From the NCBI GenBank assembly GCA_965153355.1, contig OZ231126.1, positions 111,600,001 to 111,664,000 on the forward strand: a stretch of 64,000 nucleotides of DNA, read 5' to 3'. Below the pieces are notes generated by a model, which had not been told where the DNA came from, did not search any database, and saw only the letters and a list, made by a program, of their open reading frames with translations. The translations under genes and the position numbers were made by a program. Source of the DNA: Flaccisagitta enflata (Eukaryota; Chaetognatha; Sagittoidea; Aphragmophora). Shown in pieces: positions 57,983 to 64,000 of this stretch. Position 1 is the stretch's first letter; every line of letters begins with the position of its first letter.

Positions 57983-58690
57983 CTTTCTGTTTTCATGTTT
58001 ATTCTCGTCTTTTCTATATTTGCCAGTTACTTTTGTTTTGTTCTCTTGTGCTACGCTTCATTCGGGTGTGTCACTATGTAAAAGGTCTTTAGATCGCTTC
58101 ATCAACATCAGGGGAAATAGGGGGACGAATTCTAAGACACTTACCGTTTTCGTTTTTTTGAATTTCGTCCATCTTCCGTTTTTTTAGCAACGAAAACTGT
58201 TTTCCCTGCTTATATATTCCTCCCTCGTTTACGTCAGCTCGACTTCGGTTTCCAACGTCACCACCAGCGTATGAACATTCATAAATTTATGAGCTTATGC
58301 TGGTGGTCAAATGCATTTTGTGGTGTTTTCGCTAAAGCTAGTGACAAGAGTAATGTAAGTTTTGTATCAGCGTAATGATTTGCGAAATACTACGCTGTAA
58401 CGATTGCGAAGATAATGCCGCTGCATCATGCAAATTAGGTATTTGAACGAAATTTCCCCAAAGACGCTGCGCCCAGAGCATGAGTCCGTTTGTACACGTT
58501 GTATGGCAAATAGGGTTAAATAAAGTGGTTAATAAGACAACTGGTTAATAAGACAACTCTTCGACATATCGGTAAGAATCTAGGCTGCTCTCTAGGGAGG
58601 GACAAAAAACGAGGATGATTGCGCAATGCGCATTGCTGTATCATTGTAATGTCCCAATACTTTAATTACTTGCGCGAGCGCGCGGGCCCG
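57983..58690. other. no gene recognised
   Basis: A short palindrome CATTCATAAATTTATGAGC near 58275; otherwise unassigned. Confidence 0.5.
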
Positions 58691-58693
58691 CGC

Positions 58694-58931
<238 letters not shown>

Positions 58932-59521
58932 AAAGAGAACAGATCCCTCCGACTCCCTCGCCGAGTTCCAAACGAGAAAAAACAAGTAACGCGATCCTGA
59001 GAAAATGTTGAAAAAACTTTCAACTTTGAATGAATAGAAGGGGGTCTCAAAATTCTTCCTTACACGCGATTCAATTATATGTGATTGAGTACACTTAATA
59101 CTGTTGAAAACTGTTTTCAAAAAATATTTTCTCCGATGCCAACCCTGCGTTCTGAGGCGGATCAACAAGGTGCGGGACCCTATGCTTAACCAAGGGCGCG
59201 GAGCCCCTTACCCCCCCCCCCTTAGGGCTCTACATATTTTTTTGCTTCTTGGGAACAAAATTTTCCGGCTATACCTTCCTGCTATATACGACAGCGGGCC
59301 CACGAAGCCAACATTTAGGGTATCAAAACCGGTCAAAATCGAAAATATACATGAGTGAAAATAGAAAAACAAGTGAATAAAAACTATTAAGATAAGATAT
59401 GGATGATATTTGAAAGCAAAATTTGCATCCGTTTAGCAAGAGACTCAGATTTAGCTTAAATTAGTGAGGAAGATTTACTGAAAATTTCTACAAATTTCTT
59501 TTTTGTCACTGACAAGGGGTT

Positions 59522-59662
59522 GGTCGAAATTATAAGTTTGCATAGAAAATGAAAAAATGAAAAAACAAAGAACATAGTTCTCTTCCCAAATCGTTTTTAG
59601 AGAGAACTATGTCTTTGAAAATGCAAAATTCTTTTGGATGTGGCTTTCTTATAATTTCGACC
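59522..59662. mobile_element. 141-bp foldback element, copy 2
   Basis: GGTCGAAATTATAAG to CTTATAATTTCGACC, with ACATAGTTCTCTTCCC facing GAGAGAACTATGT. Same length as 8588-8728, inverted relative to it. Confidence 0.85.
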
Positions 59663-60439
59663 TGAGAAAATAGAAAAAAATGTCAACAGAATTTCACTGA
59701 AAATCTTCATTTTTTTGCTATTTTCCATGAGAATTGTTTATCAAAAGGCGATTTAAAGCGTAAAATATGGAACAGACGTACATATCAAGTGTATCCAGTG
59801 ACAACTTGAGCAATGATAACATTTGTGGATAGATAATTAGTCCATTATTGATGCAAAAGTGGGGTGAAGCGTTTCATTTTTCCCTGGCAGATTTCACGTC
59901 ATACGCAGTTGAATTTCACATCAATTCATCCCCTATTTTATTCTCTCTCATCCTTGCTTTGTTTACAGTTTCCATCTTTTGTTCCATGCATTTTTTTTCT
60001 CTCTCTATTTCTCTTACAAGTTATGACCTGGTTTTTTTTAGCGTTAGCCTCAAACCTTAGATCAGGCACAGCAGGCCTTATATTATTACCTATATTAAAC
60101 CCTACAGAATTCAATTCAAACCTGATTACTATCTATGAAAAAAGGATATCTTAGCTTTTAGAGAAACTTTGTAACAAGCTACTTCAAAAAATCTTCAAAG
60201 TTACCCCAATCTGGTTCTTGTAGCTCCAATTATTCAAAACTGGCAAAAAAGTCGAAAATTTTAAAGATAAAATGATGAAATGCAGCTTCTTCTTAGAAAC
60301 ATTCAGCTTCTAGATAAGCTATAGATTTGAAAAGAAAACAAATTGATCCAAATTTAAAAAAATCTACAAGATGGGTGCAATCTGGTTTCTGTAATTTTCT
60401 TAATCTTAGTTTAGAAAATTTGGACCGCTTCAACCTCCG

Positions 60440-60934
60440 CATTCTTTTTTCTTTTATTCCTTTTTGTACCAAACTTCTTTTCATCAGAACACTCCTATGT
60501 TCTTTCTTCGCTTCTTTGTTTCTTCCCTACATTACCTGCCTTGCTGCCTTTTTCTCACTTCAGACCTTCCATCTTCTTTTTTCCCTTCCTAAGCTGGTTT
60601 TTTGTCGTGTTTCTGTTTTTCTCTCTTTCTTCTTTCTTTTTTTTTTTCCTCTTTTCTGTTGTTCTTTTTTTCTTCTTTCTTTTTTCCCCTTTTCTGTTTT
60701 TCTTTATTTTTTCCCCCCATTTTGTTTTTCTTTCTTTCTTTCTTCTTTCTTTCTTTCTCTTTCTTTCTCTTTATTTCACTTTCTTCCTCTTTCTTTCTCT
60801 TTCTTTCTCTTTCTTTCTCTTTCTTTCTCTTTCTTCCTCTCTTGCATTCACTCATTCATTCATTCATCCATTCATTCTTTCTTTCTCTCTTTTTCTTTAT
60901 CTTTTCTTTTCTTTTCTTTTCTTTTCTCTTTTTT

Positions 60935-61014
<80 letters not shown>

Positions 61015-61017
61015 TTT
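60440..61017. repeat. T/C-rich tract ending in (TTTC)n
   Basis: Irregular CTTT runs become a perfect tetranucleotide array at 60938-61014. The three overlapping Phe/Leu/Ser-rich frames are compositional. Confidence 0.95.
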
Positions 61018-61117
61018 CACATGAGGGAGGGGCTGCAAGCGCGGGGCCCCCCTGAGGTGCCCTGAGGCGCAGGGCCCTATGCTTAAGCATTTGAAGCATA
61101 TATGTTGATCCGCCTCA

Positions 61118-61650
61118 GCCTGCATTTGCATCACATCTTTCCATGGCATATTTAGATGAAAACTACTGAGCAAAACAACTTCGATTGAAGGAAGAAAGCA
61201 GGAACGAACGAAGATTTTAACCCAATTACTGTTTAGTCATTATTGTCTGGTTTGTGTAAAAATTGTTCCCGGTCAATATTTTATTGAAGAGATACTTTTA
61301 TAAATGTATTATCAGGCTTATTTCATCAATATTCTCCTAAAGAGTGCTGTAGTATTTTTGGGTTTCCCTTGCTACTTTAATTTCAGTGCGTCGTAAACAA
61401 GACAAACGGCGTTGGAATTAATATTTTACAAAAGCAACAACTTCGATACACCGAAATATGACCTGATTATATTGGGAAAAGTTTTGGTTTGCCGAAATAT
61501 GTTGAGATACGTTTTATGGATTAATGCAGAATTGAGACTGACTGTCTAGAGATTGGGAAATTACCCGGAATATTGACTCTCTCTTCATATTTTTAGCCTA
61601 ATTTTGCAATAATTGATATTTTCTTGGCCTCAAATTAAAGCGCGTTTTGC
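61118..61650. other. no gene recognised
   Basis: Unique-looking AT-rich sequence; no splice pair or family match seen. Confidence 0.5.
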
Positions 61651-61651
61651 T

Positions 61652-61728
<77 letters not shown>
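61651..61728. repeat. (TC)n microsatellite
   Basis: About 39 perfect units. Confidence 0.97.
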
Positions 61729-61730
<2 letters not shown>

Positions 61731-61945
61731 ACTTGTCATTTTCTCGACCTTAAGAGTCCGGCTGCCGGAGCTGTCTAATCCATAAGTACTAATGGTGCTG
61801 ACCCAAAAAGAATGTAAAATAAAGCAATACATCAAAATCGGACAATTCGTGAATGAGAATCCGAGAGGAAAGATGGCATTTTACACAAAATTATCTTTCA
61901 AGAATGGAGCTTGGTTCTGCTCCACGTTATTGATATCTGACGCTC

Positions 61946-62887
61946 ATTTTTAGTTGCGTGCTATAGTATGTTTTTTCTCGAATGCAACATTACATGATGG
62001 CATAACTTAAAAAGTGAAAGAGAAAATTGAATTCTGAAAAAAGTTCCAAAAAGCTGATGGTGATGCATTTTGTCATATGTAACTCCTAGGACTTTTTTAC
62101 AAAAATCTGTACCTTCTGAAAAATGACAAAATGTTGTTCAAAATCAGCAAAAAAACACTATTATTTTAGGTTTTTGGCAGAACAGTTTTTCTTCAAGTTG
62201 CTCTTAATTCTAAACGGATTGAGCTAGAAATACCAGATTGGTCTCAACTTGAAGATGATTAACAATAGTTTTAAGAAATACAAAACGGGAAATTCTTCTT
62301 CAATAGTATATCACATCAAGCATGAAAAAAATTGGTGTCTTGACAAAAAAGTTTGTCAAAAGTTGATTCACAGTTCACAAATCGATCTGAAACATCAAAT
62401 GAGCATTTCAATTCAAACTGTCCCAAAAACTACTTCAAAATACCTTCCATTTGGGACCAATCTGGTATCTGTAGCTCAATTCGTTTAGAAATGAGAGCAA
62501 TTTAAACGGAAACAGTCCAAATTGCAAAGTTTTGTAAAGAAACAATTTGGATATGATGACATCTACTTCCGTACTTATTCCAGGGACTAAATTTTGTGAC
62601 AAAATCCTGGGAGTCACATATCATAAAATGCATTAACATTATCTTTTAGGCTTTTTTCAGAATTTAATCATCTCTATCACTTTTAGAATTATAATGTCAT
62701 GTAAATGATGTAATGTTGCATTCGAAAAAAAAACATACTGTACGCGACTCTACACCCTGCTATGTCGGTCTCGGCGTTTTTTAGCTTTTTGAGCCTACTG
62801 CTCCTGCCCAAATGCTCTGATGACTTTCTCCAGCACTGCTCCTGCCTACCCGCACGCGACTGGGGTAGCCGTGTATTCGCCCTTGTT
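61946..62887 (-). repeat. dispersed hairpin repeat, long form, interrupted by a MITE
   Basis: TTTTTAGTTGCGTGCTA (61947-61963) is separated by 777 bp from TACGCGACTCTACACCC (from 62741). Joined, they match the uninterrupted copy at 47309. The remainder runs to CGCCCTTGTT at about 62886. Confidence 0.9.
61964..62740. mobile_element. 777-bp TA-flanked MITE inside a hairpin repeat
   Basis: The left end TAGTATGTTTTTTCTCG faces the right end CGAAAAAAAAACATACTG. ATGCAACATTACAT faces ATGTAATGTTGCAT with small gaps. TA lies at 61962-61963 and 62741-62742; the empty site GCTACGCG exists at 47309-47330. The TA target and CAGTATG-like end suggest Tc1/mariner. Confidence 0.9.
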
Positions 62888-62976
62888 CTTAGTTACATGA
62901 TTAAGTGAAAACTTTCATTTGCTTGCGTTTCGTAAAGCGCCATTATTCGCATGAACGACTTTGGGTGGTTAATGGG

Positions 62977-63194
62977 AACAAGGCCGGATACACGGCTACC
63001 CTAGTTGCGTGCGGGTGGGCAGGGGCTGTGATGGAGAAGGTCACGGGTATTTGGGTAGGAGCAGTGAGCTCAAAACGCTCAAAAACGCCAAAAAAGTAAA
63101 ATGGGGATCAACCAACCAACCAGCCGACCAACCAACCAACAGACCGACTGACGGACAAAGCGGGGTGTAGAGTCATGTAGTACGCTACTAAAAA
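62977..63194 (+). repeat. dispersed hairpin repeat, long form, full
   Basis: AACAAGGCCGGATACACGG, GGGTGGGCAGGGGC, AACCAACCAACAGACCGAC, AGAGTCATGTAGTACGCTACT, AAAAA. A good reference copy. Confidence 0.92.
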
Positions 63195-63224
63195 TCATAA
63201 GTTTTCGAGATCTGAACGATGAAA

Positions 63225-63424
63225 TTTTTAGTCGCGTGCTCGTGACTACAACCCGCTATGTTGGTCGGTTGGTCTGTTGGCCGCTGTTAGCTTTTTTAGC
63301 GTTTTTGGCATTTTCAGGCTTCTTTGGCGTTACTGCTCCTGTTCAAATGCTTGAGTTAGCATGTTTCATCACTGCCCCTACCCACCCGCACACGACTTCA
63401 GTAGCCGTGTATCCAGCCTTGTTT
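63225..63424 (-). repeat. dispersed hairpin repeat, long form, full
   Basis: Plus strand TTTTTAGTCGCGTGCTCGTGACT, GTCGGTTGGTCTGTTGG, CCCCTACCCACCCGCAC, CCAGCCTTGTT. Tail-to-tail with the copy 30 bp to the left. Confidence 0.92.
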
Positions 63425-63639
63425 TGAGTAGCTTCGGCGCAATAGGGGATTTGAGTGAAATCGTGATCGCTTAAGAGAACCTTAGATTTTATGAGAGGGT
63501 GTCACTTTATAACTACAGTACGATGGGAGCAATGACGACCTAGACTGGAGGATAGATTTTAAGTATCATAATTTTATTTAAATTTTACCAGTAAAGGCGG
63601 CTCTCGCCGATCGGAAAAAAATCGTAAAATTGTGTGTGT

Positions 63640-63760
63640 GTGTGTCTGTTTGTCTGTCTCTGTCTCTGTCTCTCTCTGTCTCTGTCTCTCTCTGTCTGTC
63701 TGTCTCTCTCTGTCTCTCTCTGTCTCTCTCTCTCTTTCTCTTTCTCTCTCTCTCTCCCTC

Positions 63761-63821
<61 letters not shown>

Positions 63822-64000
63822 CTTATTCCCCTCCCTCTTTTTCCCTCTCCTTCCCTATCTTTCCCTCTCTCTCTCCCTCCTCGCTCTCTCTCTTTCTCCC
63901 CCTTTTCTCTCTCCCTCCTTCTCTCTCCCTCTCTCACCCTCCTCTCTCCCTCCTTTCTCCCTCCCTCCCTCTCCCTTCTACCCTCCCTTTCTCCATCCGT
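63640..64000. repeat. (TC)n-rich microsatellite, runs off the window
   Basis: TCTG variants, a perfect TC core at 63760-63817, then degenerate CCCT/TCTC DNA to the end. Confidence 0.95.

Larger units (their letters stand above)
59152..61117. mobile_element. possible 2-kb element with CTGAGGCGGATCAAC ends
   Basis: CTGAGGCGGATCAAC at 59152 faces GTTGATCCGCCTCAG ending at 61117. GGGACCCTATGCTTAA and GGGCCCTATGCTTAAG lie inside each end but in the same orientation. The interior has the 141-bp foldback and a T/C-rich block. Extent is uncertain. Confidence 0.45.

Noticed and set aside
60327-61065. Three overlapping Phe/Leu/Ser-rich frames of up to 242 codons
   Set aside because: They follow a T/C-rich tract and (TTTC)n array and exist in several phases at once.

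Overview
The window is animal (eukaryotic) nuclear DNA, not bacterial. It has spliced exons with GT/AG borders, an APE-type LINE, LTR retrotransposons, a Polinton/Maverick-like remnant, many TA-flanked foldback elements and very dense dinucleotide microsatellites. It looks like a repeat-rich genome, perhaps a marine invertebrate, but nothing seen fixes the phylum. More than 90% of the window is mobile, tandem or low-complexity DNA.

Layout. 1-3.66 kb: a decayed Polinton/adintovirus-like segment, all genes on the minus strand (edge-truncated membrane protein, broken integrase, frameshifted conserved protein, small basic pX-like protein, packaging ATPase cut off at its P-loop). 3.8-11.7 kb: minisatellites and short dispersed repeats. 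11.9-45.1 kb: candidate exons of one or more host genes on the minus strand. The six from 28.4 to 11.9 kb have matching phases at all five junctions. They are separated by introns filled with a LINE (17.2-21.4 kb), a 3.9-kb giant foldback element (22.3-26.2 kb), a 13-bp and a 162-bp tandem array (28.7-30.1 kb) and several MITEs. Between 39 and 45 kb there are copies of a roughly 42-codon exon.

48.13-53.46 kb: a structurally complete, very young gag-only LTR retrotransposon (742-bp LTRs, 4-bp target duplication, primer-binding site, polypurine tract, intact gag, no pol). 54.6-58.0 kb: the 5' part of a related minus-strand element (640-bp LTR, primer-binding site, intact gag). Its other LTR type, with polypurine tract, sits at 33.85-35.4 kb. 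58-64 kb: microsatellites, a 141-bp foldback, and a 777-bp MITE inserted exactly at the TA in the hairpin loop of a dispersed repeat.

A recurring theme is a short dispersed repeat in two forms (about 120-135 and 145-225 bp). Both begin AACAAGG, contain a CCAACCGAC-like stretch and end in a hairpin followed by CTAAAAA. At least 18 whole or partial copies occur here. A second theme is mobile units that carry 20-21-bp minisatellites with conserved junction sequences. The only intact long reading frames are LINE ORF2 and the two gag genes. No tRNA, rRNA or CRISPR array was seen.
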